From contig CAXBPC010000010.1 in NCBI GenBank assembly GCA_963977525.1, forward strand, positions 1 to 64,000: DNA of 64,000 nucleotides. Reading direction: 5' to 3'. Shown piece by piece: positions 8,587 to 16,933 of this stretch. Numbering within the stretch: the first letter of the stretch is position 1; every line of letters begins with the position of its first letter. The stretch comes from Ancylomarina sp963977525 (GTDB taxonomy: Bacteria > Bacteroidota > Bacteroidia > Bacteroidales > Marinifilaceae). Under the pieces are notes generated by a model. It had not been told where the DNA came from. It searched no databases and saw only the letters and a list, made by a program, of their open reading frames with translations. A program made the translations under genes and the position numbers.

Positions 8587-9375
8587 ATGGGAGTTATTAC
8601 AATATGCAGCGATTGGAATGGTCGTGATTATTATTTGGCAGCCTTAAAAGGACGTTTGCTTTCTCTTTGTGAAGATGTTCAGATTGTAGATTTGAGTCAT
8701 AATATCGAATCTTATAATATATCTCAGGCTACTTTTATTGTAAAAAACGCCTACCATTACTATCCTGAAGGGAGCATCCATATTATAGCTGTAAATTCTG
8801 AATCTAGTTCTGAACAGCCACATGTTGTCGTTTATAATAAGGGCCATTACTTTATTGGGACTGATAATGGCATGTTTAATTTGATATTTCGTGATCAACC
8901 TGATGCAATTATACAATTGCCAGCTAATGATAAGGAATTAAACTTATTGAATTTCCCAGAGTTAGCAGTGTTTGCACCTGCAGCTGCGCATCTGTGCAAT
9001 AAGGGTAAACTGTCAAAATTGGGCAAGAAAATTGATTCTTTATATAATATGGTGCCAATACGAGCACTAATTCAGGAAGATACAATGACGGGTAAAGTGA
9101 TTTATATAGATTCGTATAGTAATGCGACCGTCAATATTTCAAAAGATCGTTTCTATTCAAGTTTGGAAGGCCGAGACTTTGAAATATTAGTGCAGAGTAA
9201 TCAGCATTTAATTACAAAAATTAGCCAGCATTATAATGATGTGCCTGAAGGTGATATTCTTGCCATCTTTAACTCTGCTGGTATGCTTGAGATAGCTATG
9301 AACAAAGGGGAGTTGTCTAAATTATTAGAAATTGATACAAATTCAGATATAAGAGTTAAATTTCATGATCGTTAG
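8587..9375 (+). CDS. S-adenosyl-L-methionine hydroxide adenosyltransferase (DUF62)
   Basis: A 262-residue member of the DUF62 family, which includes SAM hydroxide adenosyltransferases (SAM to adenosine plus methionine) and the related fluorinase. The conserved N-terminal Asp-Trp region is present (SDWNGRDYYLAALKG), as are VDLSHNI, the HIIAVNSE strand, a GTDNGMF motif typical of the family, and YIDSYSNATVN in the C-terminal domain. The gene overlaps the next by 11 bp, indicating translational coupling. The fluorinase-specific loop is not evident, so the hydrolase-like role is preferred. Confidence 0.85.
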   Translation: MGVITICSDWNGRDYYLAALKGRLLSLCEDVQIVDLSHNIESYNISQATFIVKNAYHYYPEGSIHIIAVNSESSSEQPHVVVYNKGHYFIGTDNGMFNLIFRDQPDAIIQLPANDKELNLLNFPELAVFAPAAAHLCNKGKLSKLGKKIDSLYNMVPIRALIQEDTMTGKVIYIDSYSNATVNISKDRFYSSLEGRDFEILVQSNQHLITKISQHYNDVPEGDILAIFNSAGMLEIAMNKGELSKLLEIDTNSDIRVKFHDR

Positions 9376-9646
9376 GTTTGTTAAGTTAGAATTGCAAAGT
9401 CAGTATATAGCTGATTTTAAAAGGTTGACAGCAGGAGAGAAGGAAGAGATTGTTGCTTTCGAAGGATGTTCTTTTTTAGAGATACTGCAGGATGTCAATA
9501 ATGAAAATCTATTTTTCTCCCATAGCCACTGGGAATCAGAAGAAGCTTTGAATGCGTATAGAGATTCAGCCTTTTTCAGAGGAAACTGGGAGAAGGTAAA
9601 GCAGTGGTTTGCCGCAAAACCTGAAGCTTGGAGTCTAGAGCGATAA
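9365..9646 (+). CDS. Putative quinol monooxygenase / ABM-domain protein
   Basis: A 93-residue ferredoxin-like alpha/beta barrel protein of the antibiotic-biosynthesis-monooxygenase superfamily. It shows the typical pattern: an N-terminal VRFVKLEL strand, FEGCSFLEILQDV, and FFSHSHWESEEALNAYRDSAFFRGNW, ending near W89. The substrate is unknown. The start ATG lies inside the end of the SAM-hydrolase gene, and mazG begins 3 bp after the stop, so the three genes form a tight operon. Confidence 0.8.
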   Translation: MIVRFVKLELQSQYIADFKRLTAGEKEEIVAFEGCSFLEILQDVNNENLFFSHSHWESEEALNAYRDSAFFRGNWEKVKQWFAAKPEAWSLER

Positions 9647-9649
9647 GAA

Positions 9650-10456
9650 ATGAGAAGTACTGTTATTAAAATTGAAGGAATGAATGAGAATTTGAAAGCT
9701 TTTCAAGAGCTATTAGATATAATGGACGAACTGCGTTTAAAATGTCCTTGGGATAAAAAACAAACGCTAGAGAGTTTAAGAACCCTAACAATTGAGGAAA
9801 CCTACGAATTGGCTGATGCCATTTTGAAGAATGATAAGGAAGAGATTAAAAAGGAATTAGGTGACTTGTTGTTGCACATTGTTTTTTATGCTAAAATTGG
9901 TTCTGAAACCAATGATTTCGATATTGCCGATGTTTGTAAAGGGATAAGTGAAAAATTGATTTATCGTCATCCTCATATTTTTTCTGATGTGAAAGTTGCT
10001 AATGCTCGCGAAGTTGAGGAGAATTGGGAACAACTGAAGCTTAAAGAAAAAGGTGGTAAGGGAACAGTTCTTGAAGGTGTTCCTCAATCATTGCCAGCAA
10101 TGGTAAAGGCCAATCGTATTCAAGATAAGGTAAGAGGTGTTGGTTTCGACTGGGAAGAGAAAGAGCAGGTTTGGGATAAGGTTAAGGAAGAAATTTCAGA
10201 ACTTGAAGTTGAAATAAAATCAGGTAATCAAGATACGATTGAACAGGAGTTTGGAGATTTATTCTTCTCTTTGATTAATACAGCTCGCTTATATGGCGTA
10301 AACCCTGAGAATGCTCTTGAAAGAACCAATCAGAAATTCACCAAGCGATTTAATTATCTCGAAAGTCAAACAATGGGAGTTGGGAGAAATTTAAAGGAAA
10401 TGAGCTTAGAAGAGATGGATGTGATTTGGGAAGAAGCGAAACAATTCGATAAATAA
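9650..10456 (+). CDS. mazG: Nucleoside triphosphate pyrophosphohydrolase MazG
   Basis: A 268-residue tandem-domain MazG. The first domain has the metal-binding EExYE pattern (TIEETYELADAI) and KKELGDLLLHIVFYA. The second repeats it as VKEEISELEVEIKS and EQEFGDLFFSLIN. The linker GGKGTVLEGVPQSLPAMVKANRIQDK is typical. It hydrolyses NTPs to NMP and pyrophosphate, acting as a house-cleaning enzyme and influencing (p)ppGpp physiology in some bacteria. It is third in the operon beginning at 8587. Confidence 0.95.
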   Translation: MRSTVIKIEGMNENLKAFQELLDIMDELRLKCPWDKKQTLESLRTLTIEETYELADAILKNDKEEIKKELGDLLLHIVFYAKIGSETNDFDIADVCKGISEKLIYRHPHIFSDVKVANAREVEENWEQLKLKEKGGKGTVLEGVPQSLPAMVKANRIQDKVRGVGFDWEEKEQVWDKVKEEISELEVEIKSGNQDTIEQEFGDLFFSLINTARLYGVNPENALERTNQKFTKRFNYLESQTMGVGRNLKEMSLEEMDVIWEEAKQFDK

Positions 10457-10507
10457 GCTGACATTTTTAATAACTATGCATTCAAAAAACATGACTTCAT
10501 TCATTCT

Positions 10508-11860
10508 ATGAGAATATTACTATTTATCTTCCTCTTTACTAGCTTTTCAGCCATCTCGCAAGAGCAGATGTCCTTATCGCTTACAGCAAAAAATCATATC
10601 TTGGAGCAATTCTATTTACATATGGGCGACGATATGGGACTTGTTACGATTGATAGTTCTCGTGTGAAGGCTTCTGGTGTTTTGCTTTTTATTTGGAAAG
10701 GTGAGCCAGGTGTTTATCGTTTGTCTGATAATGATGGGCATCTTATCGATTTTAGAATGGAAAAATCGAATATGGCCTTTGAGATAAAAGGGAATTTTGC
10801 TGAGACTGAGCTTATTTTTGAATCTGGTAATATGAACAACCAGTTGCAGTATTATATATCGGAATTTGAATATTACACAGAGGAAGCTAAGAGAATTGGT
10901 GAAAGCCATAAAAATGCAAGCAAGAATGATAAGAAGGGAATTATAAAGACTTATAAAGCTTTTCAAAAAGAGTATAAGGAATTGGTTAAGGATTTATGGT
11001 CGAAAAAAGATGAAGATTGGTCTTTGCAATTAGCTCTTACTTATGCAGATAGGATACCTGACTTAAATAAAAAGAGCATGGGGCGCTATTATGTAGAACA
11101 GTGTTTTCAGCATTTCGATTTTTCTGATAGTCTTTTGGTTGGAACGCCTTGTTTTTATAATAAGCTAGATCGCTTTTTTGAGACTAGCGAGATTCAAACA
11201 CTTCTTAAGCGTAATGTGTCGAAAGACATTGAAATGATGGTGCAACAATTATTTTGGCTTTCGGAGGTGAATAAAAACGCACAAGAATGCTTGGTTAACT
11301 ATTTATTGACTAATTATCCTGCAGCTAAATTCTCAAACTTGTATGCTTCGGTACTTAAGACTTATAAGCTTGCCAATTCGTGTGAGTATGTAATGGCAAG
11401 TAGGAATATGAGATCTCGAATTGAGAATGATAAGAATTTCACAATAGGATCTAAAGCTCCAGATTTCATTTTAGAAAACAGCATGAATATCAATCTAGAA
11501 GCTTTTTCAAAGGTAAATAGTGATGTGACTCTACTTGTTGCTTGGTCGGCTCATTGCGATGCTTCTATTGAGCTATTAGACAAGATTGAGAAGCTTTATC
11601 AGTCATATAGAGAGAAGGGGTTTGAGGTTGTCGCAATTTCTATAGATAATAGTATCGGATCGTGGCAAGACTTCGTTAACGAACGTGCACTGACATGGGT
11701 AAATGCTTGCGATAAGGCTGGATTGAAAGGGGAGTATGCTAATGCTTACAATATTACGGCCACGCCAACCATGTTTCTTATTTCATCCGATTTAAAGCTG
11801 TTAGCTAAGCCCGTAACCTTTTATCAACTTAGAAAAGAAGTGAAAAATCACCTTTATTAA
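10508..11860 (+). CDS. TlpA-family redoxin-like protein with single active-site cysteine
   Basis: A 450-residue exported protein. A signal peptide (MRILLFIFLFTSFSAISQ) is followed by an N-terminal region of about 300 residues resembling the DUF5106/DUF4369-type domains that precede thioredoxin domains in Bacteroidota. A thioredoxin-like domain spans about residues 310-450. The usual WCxxC is replaced by WSAHCDAS, leaving Cys350 but Ser353 where the second cysteine is expected. The cis-proline motif (ATPT) is kept. It may be a monothiol or binding-only member; the partner is unknown. The gene lies 51 bp after mazG and overlaps the convergent gene end by 3 bp. Confidence 0.8.
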   Translation: MRILLFIFLFTSFSAISQEQMSLSLTAKNHILEQFYLHMGDDMGLVTIDSSRVKASGVLLFIWKGEPGVYRLSDNDGHLIDFRMEKSNMAFEIKGNFAETELIFESGNMNNQLQYYISEFEYYTEEAKRIGESHKNASKNDKKGIIKTYKAFQKEYKELVKDLWSKKDEDWSLQLALTYADRIPDLNKKSMGRYYVEQCFQHFDFSDSLLVGTPCFYNKLDRFFETSEIQTLLKRNVSKDIEMMVQQLFWLSEVNKNAQECLVNYLLTNYPAAKFSNLYASVLKTYKLANSCEYVMASRNMRSRIENDKNFTIGSKAPDFILENSMNINLEAFSKVNSDVTLLVAWSAHCDASIELLDKIEKLYQSYREKGFEVVAISIDNSIGSWQDFVNERALTWVNACDKAGLKGEYANAYNITATPTMFLISSDLKLLAKPVTFYQLRKEVKNHLY

Positions 11861-12366
11861 GCTTGAAGTTTTTTAAGCAATTTCCTACCTCTAGCATTAA
11901 ACCCTGTTGTGCCTTCAATCATACATTCTTCTATAACAAGAGCCAGTTCATTTTTGAGATCAGGTTCTTGTTGAGCGAAATTAAAGAGTATCTGCATGGC
12001 GTGAACCTTGACTGCTACGGCAGTAGAGCTAGATATTAAATAATCGAAACAACAATTGATAAACTCACCAGAAACATTTTTAGGAAGTGGCTCACAGCTA
12101 ATAAGTTTTAGAAGTTGACGCTGTTTGCTCTCGCATTTTAAGCTAGGGATAAGCTTTATCATCTGAGGGATATAGGGTCGAATCAATTCAGGAGCTTCAT
12201 CATAAACCTTATCCATCAACCAAGTCGCTCGCCAAGCCCGTTCGTGCTCACCTGTCGCAAATTCCCAAAGCCTAGGCATATGCTTAGGTTCTCTAGCTAT
12301 TTCTTTAGCTATAAGCTTTGCGGTTTCTTTACCGGGAAAGGTTGAGAGGATTGCTTCGAAGTCCAT
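11857..12366 (-). CDS. HEAT-repeat-like helical protein, function unknown
   Basis: A 169-residue all-helical protein with no signal peptide. Paired amphipathic helices with recurring patterns (residues about 40-70, 85-115, 120-150) suggest ARM/HEAT-type repeats, so a protein-binding adaptor role is possible. No catalytic motif was recognised. Its stop codon overlaps the stop of the convergent TlpA-like gene. Confidence 0.7.
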   Translation of the reverse strand: MDFEAILSTFPGKETAKLIAKEIAREPKHMPRLWEFATGEHERAWRATWLMDKVYDEAPELIRPYIPQMIKLIPSLKCESKQRQLLKLISCEPLPKNVSGEFINCCFDYLISSSTAVAVKVHAMQILFNFAQQEPDLKNELALVIEECMIEGTTGFNARGRKLLKKLQA

Positions 12367-12423
12367 ATTTTGTCTTGTCTCAATTTATTATAATGATTTA
12401 GATGAGAAATTAAGAATGGAGAT

Positions 12424-12978
12424 TTAATCCATGATATGAAATTTATATTCGTCCCAAGTTAAAGGATTATTGGTGATATAATCTTGGATTTTTTGAAAAG
12501 ATTTATCGTTTCTAATAATATGATCATGGAATCGTGCTTGCCATGTGAAATCAGCATGTACCTTCCTTGATTCGTATGATACACGACCTTTGTACCATCT
12601 TATTATTTTCGATAAACCATCCGATAGCATTGGGTTTTTCAATCCTGTTATGCCACCATGTTCCGTTGAAACAGAATCAATCGTAGAGACGCGATTTATC
12701 GCGTCTTTATTAATAATGACAATGCCATGAACGTGATTAGGCATAACAACAAATTCGTTTAATCCAACAAACGGGAAATGTTTAGGGATTTCTAGCCAAC
12801 AGTTTTGTGCTATTTCGCCAATTTCAGATAACATCATCTCATCCTTTGCGATATCACCAAAATATGATTCACGGTTTTGGGTACAAATGGTGACAAAATA
12901 CATCGCATTCCACGAATAATCCCAATTTTCCAACCGGGCAGATTTAATTCGGTATTTGCCTTGAAATTTATCTGACAT
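12424..12978 (-). CDS. REP-associated tyrosine transposase (RAYT, Y1_Tnp)
   Basis: A 184-residue HUH-type single-strand nuclease. The histidine pair is in VVMPNHVHGIVII (about residues 77-89). The C-terminal WQARFHDHIIRN carries the second conserved block, and YFVTICTQNRE is the first strand. RAYTs are domesticated relatives of IS200/IS605 transposases that act on REP palindromes. One such palindrome lies inside this gene (12687-12706) and another upstream of it (13036-13055), matching that role. No flanking left/right ends of an IS were seen, so it is a solitary RAYT rather than an insertion sequence. Confidence 0.9.
   Translation of the reverse strand: MSDKFQGKYRIKSARLENWDYSWNAMYFVTICTQNRESYFGDIAKDEMMLSEIGEIAQNCWLEIPKHFPFVGLNEFVVMPNHVHGIVIINKDAINRVSTIDSVSTEHGGITGLKNPMLSDGLSKIIRWYKGRVSYESRKVHADFTWQARFHDHIIRNDKSFQKIQDYITNNPLTWDEYKFHIMD
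12687..12706. repeat. REP-like palindrome inside the RAYT gene
   Basis: A perfect 9-bp inverted repeat AGACGCGAT/ATCGCGTCT with a 2-nt loop, preceded by GTAG. It is in frame and adds the peptide NKDAINRVSTI to the RAYT, between the HUH motif and the C-terminal block. The arms are identical to those at 13036-13055. Confidence 0.85.
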
Positions 12979-13035
12979 TATTTAGGGATATTTATCTGTG
13001 GTGTCACGGTGTTTGGGTGAAATGTGATCATCTGT

Positions 13036-13055
13036 AGACGCGATGAATCGCGTCT
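13036..13055. repeat. REP-like palindrome between RAYT and the dehydratase
   Basis: The same 9-bp arms AGACGCGAT/ATCGCGTCT with loop GA, flanked by GT and CTACC. It lies 58 bp upstream of the RAYT start and 18 bp beyond the stop of the dehydratase gene. GTAGAGACGCGAT-type palindromes are common REP elements in several bacterial groups. Confidence 0.85.
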
Positions 13056-13072
13056 CTACCATTAAAATTGTT

Positions 13073-14014
13073 CTAAAAAGGCAAATTCCCCAAATCCACA
13101 TTACCACCCGAAAGGATGATTCCAATTTTCTTGCCTTGATATTTTTCCTTCTCTTTAAGTAAAGCAGCTAAAGCTACAGCACTCGAAGGTTCTACGATGA
13201 TTTTCATGCGTTCCCATATTAGGCGCATTGCCGTAACGATCTCATCTTCTTCTACACGAACGATTTTCTCCACGTAATCTCGAATAATAGGGAAGGTTTT
13301 GTCTCCTAGTGAGGTGAGCAGTCCATCAGCAATAGTTTGAGGATTGGTTTGCGGAATCAATACGCCTTGCTCTAGTGATTGCCAAGCATCGTCGGCGCCA
13401 AAGGGTTCACCAGCCACAACCTTTGTTTTAGGAGATAGGTAGTAAGTTGCGAGAGCAGTTCCAGCAAGCAAACCGCCACCACCAACAGGAGAAATGATAT
13501 AATCTAAATCATCATGTTCTTCGATGAGTTCCATTGCAGCAGTTCCTTGTCCTTCTATCACCTGGTAATCGTTGTAGGGGTGAAGGAAAGTCGCACCCGT
13601 TTCAGCGACTACTTTATTTAAAGTTGTTTCTCTAGCTTCAAGGTTCGCAACACATTCTATAACTTTTCCACCATAACCTTTCACGGCTTTTTTCTTAACC
13701 TCAGGTGCATTTTCAGGCATTACGATATAAGCCTTAATGTTTTGCAATTTGGCAGCTAAAGCCAGTGCTTGGGCGAAATTTCCCGACGAATGGGTAGCTA
13801 CACCGAACTTCTTTTGCTGGTCGCTCAATTGAAGGACTGCATTTAAAGCACCACGCATTTTAAAGGCACCCATTTTCTGAAAGTTCTCACACTTAAAATA
13901 GAGTTCCACACCTGCAATTTCGTTTATCAAATTTGAACTTAAAACAGGTGTGTTGTGAATAAATGGCTTAATTCTTTGGTGAGTTTCTTGTAGATCTTTG
14001 AGTGTAATATGCAT
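13073..14014 (-). CDS. Threonine/serine dehydratase-like PLP enzyme
   Basis: A 313-residue fold-type II PLP enzyme. The Schiff-base lysine is Lys52 in GAFKMRGALNA, the phosphate-binding glycine loop is GGGGLLAG near 179-186, and SGGNVD sits near the C-terminus. No ACT regulatory domain is present, so it resembles the short catabolic threonine ammonia-lyase and serine racemase group rather than biosynthetic IlvA. Exact specificity (Thr, Ser or 3-hydroxyaspartate) cannot be settled. Its upstream side faces the 21-bp array at 14103-14520. Confidence 0.85.
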   Translation of the reverse strand: MHITLKDLQETHQRIKPFIHNTPVLSSNLINEIAGVELYFKCENFQKMGAFKMRGALNAVLQLSDQQKKFGVATHSSGNFAQALALAAKLQNIKAYIVMPENAPEVKKKAVKGYGGKVIECVANLEARETTLNKVVAETGATFLHPYNDYQVIEGQGTAAMELIEEHDDLDYIISPVGGGGLLAGTALATYYLSPKTKVVAGEPFGADDAWQSLEQGVLIPQTNPQTIADGLLTSLGDKTFPIIRDYVEKIVRVEEDEIVTAMRLIWERMKIIVEPSSAVALAALLKEKEKYQGKKIGIILSGGNVDLGNLPF

Positions 14015-14102
14015 GTCGGAATTTTGTGTTAGGTGTTTGAATTATGAGAAAGGTAAATTTAATAAAATTGCAGAAGAGTTAACTTATTATCTATATGAAA
14101 AG

Positions 14103-14520
14103 CTTGTTTACAATTAAAGAAGCCTTGTTTAAATAAGAAGTGAAGCTCAGTTCTCTGATTCTATTATTCCGTTCGCTCCGCGAGCTGTTCAGTTTATTGT
14201 TTGAGTTGTTCCGTTCATAGTTTTCCCCTTTCAGTTCGCTACGTGACTTGTTCCGTTCGCCATTTCTCTTGTTCCGATCGGGACTTCAGTTGTTCAGTTA
14301 CCGAACGGAAGGGTTACTTGACCGAACGGAACAACTACTTTTGCGAACGGAAGGGGTCCCACCGCGCACGGAAGCCTATTTATGCCGAACGGAAGATCTC
14401 AGCTCGCGCACGGAACACCAACTTTTTCGCACGGAGAATCTCCATTTTGCAACGGAAGGACAGAAATACCGAACGGAGATACTTAATTTACTAACGGATA
14501 AGATTATTGTTACAACTGAA
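14103..14520. repeat. Inverted 21-bp-periodic array (about 20 units)
   Basis: A short core recurs with an exact 21-bp step. In the left half the core is TTCCGTTC or TTCAGTTC, starting at 14146, 14167, 14188, 14209, 14230, 14251, 14272 and 14293, with weaker CTTGTTTA units at 14103 and 14124. In the right half the core is its reverse complement, GAACGGAA or variants (GCACGGAA, CAACGGAA, TAACGGAT). It starts at 14303, 14324, 14345, 14366, 14387, 14408, 14429, 14450, 14471, 14492 and 14513. The symmetry point is near 14301. The 12-13 bp between cores are not conserved. Cores decay towards both ends. The array lies between the dehydratase and hemL genes, both read leftward. Confidence 0.9.
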
Positions 14521-14569
14521 GTACTCAGAACTTATAAGATGAGAATAAAGCCGTATGGTGTGACTAAAA

Positions 14570-14606
14570 AACAAAAAATCCCAAGCTCAGAATCTGAACT
14601 TAGGAT
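14570..14606 (-). terminator. Terminator of the hemD-hemL operon
   Basis: A 13-bp stem on the minus strand (ATCCTAAGTTCAG / CTGAGCTTGGGAT, two G-T pairs) with a 3-nt loop, followed by six T. It lies 22 bp beyond the hemL stop and separates the operon from the 21-bp array. Confidence 0.88.
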
Positions 14607-14628
14607 AATATATTAGGTCTTATAATTC

Positions 14629-15924
14629 TTAAGCTTTCATCGCTTCCAAAGATTCCTTAGCTGCCTGAATAGTTTTATCAAGCATCTCATAAGTTAGTGA
14701 GTTAGATAGGAAATAACTCTCGAATGATGATGGTGGTAAATAAATACCGCGCTTCAACATTTCGTGGAAGAATTTAGGGAATAACTCATTGTTTGCCGTA
14801 GCTGCAGTATCGAAATCAACCACATCAACATCAGTAAAGAAGATTGAGATCATAGATCCACAACGATTTATCTTGTAATCAAATCCTGACTCAGCTAATA
14901 CCTTATCAAATCCTTTATGAAGATATTCACACTTAGCAGCAAGCTCAGTGAAATGCTCAGGTTTCTCGTTTAATTCAGTTAATAGGGTATAACCAGCAAT
15001 CATGGCAATTGGGTTACCCGAAAGAGTACCAGCTTGATAAACAGGTCCAACAGGAGAAACAATCTTCATAATTTCATCAGGACCAGCGTAGGCACCAACT
15101 GGCATTCCGCCACCAATAACCTTACCGAAAGTCACTAAGTCCGCTTTTACGCCAAAGTACTCTTGAGCACCACCTTTACCCAAACGGAATCCAGACATTA
15201 CTTCGTCGAAAATTAGAAGAATACCTTCAGCATCACAAATCTGGCGTAATTCCTCTAAGAATCCTTTTTTAGGTAGTACACAACCCATGTTACCAGCGAT
15301 AGCTTCTACAATAATGGCAGAAATTTCACCCTTATTATCAGCAACAACTTGCTTTACGTTTTCAATATCGTTGTACTTAGCTGTCAATGTATCGTTAGCT
15401 GTACCTGGTGTTACACCTGGTGAATCTGGCTCACCAAAAGTACTCGCACCCGAACCAGCTTTAATCAAGAAAGAATCTGAGTGTCCATGGTAACAACCTT
15501 CGAATTTGATAAATTTGTTTTTGCCAGTATAACCACGAGCTACACGAATAGCCGACATACACGCTTCAGTTCCTGAATTCACCATTCTTACCTTATCGAT
15601 ATTTGGAACCATATCAACAATAAGCTTAGCAATTTTAGTTTCCAATTGAGTTGGCGCACCAAAAGATGTTGAATCTCCAACTTTATCTATAATTGCCTTA
15701 ATTACAGGAGGGTGGGCATGGCCAAGAATCATTGGTCCCCAAGATGAGATAAAGTCGATATATTCGTTATCATCTTCATCCGTAAGGATACTTCCCTTAG
15801 CTTTTTTGATAAAAACAGGTGTTCCACCTACCGATTTAAATGCTCTAACTGGCGAATTAACGCCTCCAGGAATATATTGCTGAGCTTGATCGAAGAGCTC
15901 TGAACTTCTTTTGTACTGGTGCAT
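14629..15924 (-). CDS. hemL: Glutamate-1-semialdehyde 2,1-aminomutase
   Basis: A 431-residue class III PLP aminotransferase that converts glutamate-1-semialdehyde to 5-aminolevulinate in the C5 pathway of tetrapyrrole synthesis. It has the IPGGVNSPVRAF start block, the substrate region MVNSGTEACMSAIRVARG, the aspartate motif LIFDEVMSGFR and the lysine motif VTFGKVIGGGMPVGA. The length is normal for the family. It follows hemD with only 12 bp between, forming a heme biosynthesis operon with its own terminator at 14570-14606. Confidence 0.97.
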   Translation of the reverse strand: MHQYKRSSELFDQAQQYIPGGVNSPVRAFKSVGGTPVFIKKAKGSILTDEDDNEYIDFISSWGPMILGHAHPPVIKAIIDKVGDSTSFGAPTQLETKIAKLIVDMVPNIDKVRMVNSGTEACMSAIRVARGYTGKNKFIKFEGCYHGHSDSFLIKAGSGASTFGEPDSPGVTPGTANDTLTAKYNDIENVKQVVADNKGEISAIIVEAIAGNMGCVLPKKGFLEELRQICDAEGILLIFDEVMSGFRLGKGGAQEYFGVKADLVTFGKVIGGGMPVGAYAGPDEIMKIVSPVGPVYQAGTLSGNPIAMIAGYTLLTELNEKPEHFTELAAKCEYLHKGFDKVLAESGFDYKINRCGSMISIFFTDVDVVDFDTAATANNELFPKFFHEMLKRGIYLPPSSFESYFLSNSLTYEMLDKTIQAAKESLEAMKA

Positions 15925-15936
15925 ATCGTTTGTGTT

Positions 15937-16638
15937 TTATGAGTTGAAATATTCGTTACAAGTTTGTATTAATGAGAAAACATGGGTTTGATCGGACATC
16001 ATAACATCATCTGAGTAATCGACCAAAGCAACAGCTGTAGTAGTGCCAATGGCAAAACATGGCTGATTGTTTTTGAGTTGGTAGTTTTTGAAAAAGCTAT
16101 GAACCGCACTTGGACTACAAAAACAAATAGCATCATAATCTTCCAAAGCGATCTCTGGTTGAATCATATGCGTGTCATAAACTTTAATTTCTTTATATGG
16201 ACTTTCGTGCTCCTCGAAAAAATGAATCAATGTCTTTTGTCTAAGATTTCCGGTGAAATATAGGAAAGGTGCATTGGCATGATCTTCAAGTAACTCAGAA
16301 AGAGCCTCAGAATTGTGTCGTGCAGGTACAAGCGATGAAATCCCCATATCAGAAAGATGATCAGCTGTCTTTTGCCCTACGGCAAAGCATTGTTCCATCT
16401 TGTCGAGCTGAATATGTTCTTTATTCGCTTGCAGGCTTCTAACCGCATTCTGACTGGTGAAAATCCAATTGGGATATTGACCAGAATTGATTATTTCAAG
16501 CTCCTCAGAAGAGAGCGTGCATAAGTCAATCCTTATAAATGCATGATGGTCTATTAGGCAATTCATTTTCAGACCAAATTCAATTTGATCAGCATTTAAT
16601 GAACGGGTAAATAGAATGCGTTTGTTACTTTTTGTCAT
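15937..16638 (-). CDS. hemD: Uroporphyrinogen-III synthase
   Basis: A 233-residue protein matching the weakly conserved HemD family by its pattern and context. It has an N-terminal ILFTRSL strand, WIFTSQNAVRSL (about 58-69), CFAVGQKTADHL, FLYFTGNLRQKTL, ICFCSPSAVHSFF and CFAIGTTTAVAL. It cyclises hydroxymethylbilane to uroporphyrinogen III. Position immediately upstream of hemL strengthens the call. Confidence 0.9.
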   Translation of the reverse strand: MTKSNKRILFTRSLNADQIEFGLKMNCLIDHHAFIRIDLCTLSSEELEIINSGQYPNWIFTSQNAVRSLQANKEHIQLDKMEQCFAVGQKTADHLSDMGISSLVPARHNSEALSELLEDHANAPFLYFTGNLRQKTLIHFFEEHESPYKEIKVYDTHMIQPEIALEDYDAICFCSPSAVHSFFKNYQLKNNQPCFAIGTTTAVALVDYSDDVMMSDQTHVFSLIQTCNEYFNS

Positions 16639-16933
16639 GTTTGATAAATGAATCTTAATATCGAAGCAAACAAATTTAATAAATCATCGGATTATTTCAC
16701 CATCACTCGACTTCAATCTTAGGAAAAATCTCGGCTGAATATCATACGTTAAAAAAATAGAATCTATTTGCCATTGATCGTTTGCTTTTATACTTTTAGT
16801 GGCATTATAAAAGGAGCAGCCATATTGCTCTTTGTAAGCCAAACAAATATTTGAATAGAATCTAGAATGAAGTAAAGTGAAACAGACAAAATAAAAGCTT
16901 CAGAATTGAGTTCTAAATAGTAAAATAAGAATT

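Noticed and set aside
12424..12978. Complete IS200/IS605 insertion sequence
   Set aside because: The protein is RAYT-like, no left/right end structures or target duplication were seen, and no TnpB is present.
14103..14520. CRISPR array
   Set aside because: The conserved core is only about 8 bp with 13-bp spacers, it inverts midway, and no cas genes are near.
14201..14616. Two overlapping open frames of 97 and 122 codons as protein genes
   Set aside because: They are made of the 21-bp array, overlap each other almost completely, lack convincing start signals, and their composition follows the DNA core and its inversion.
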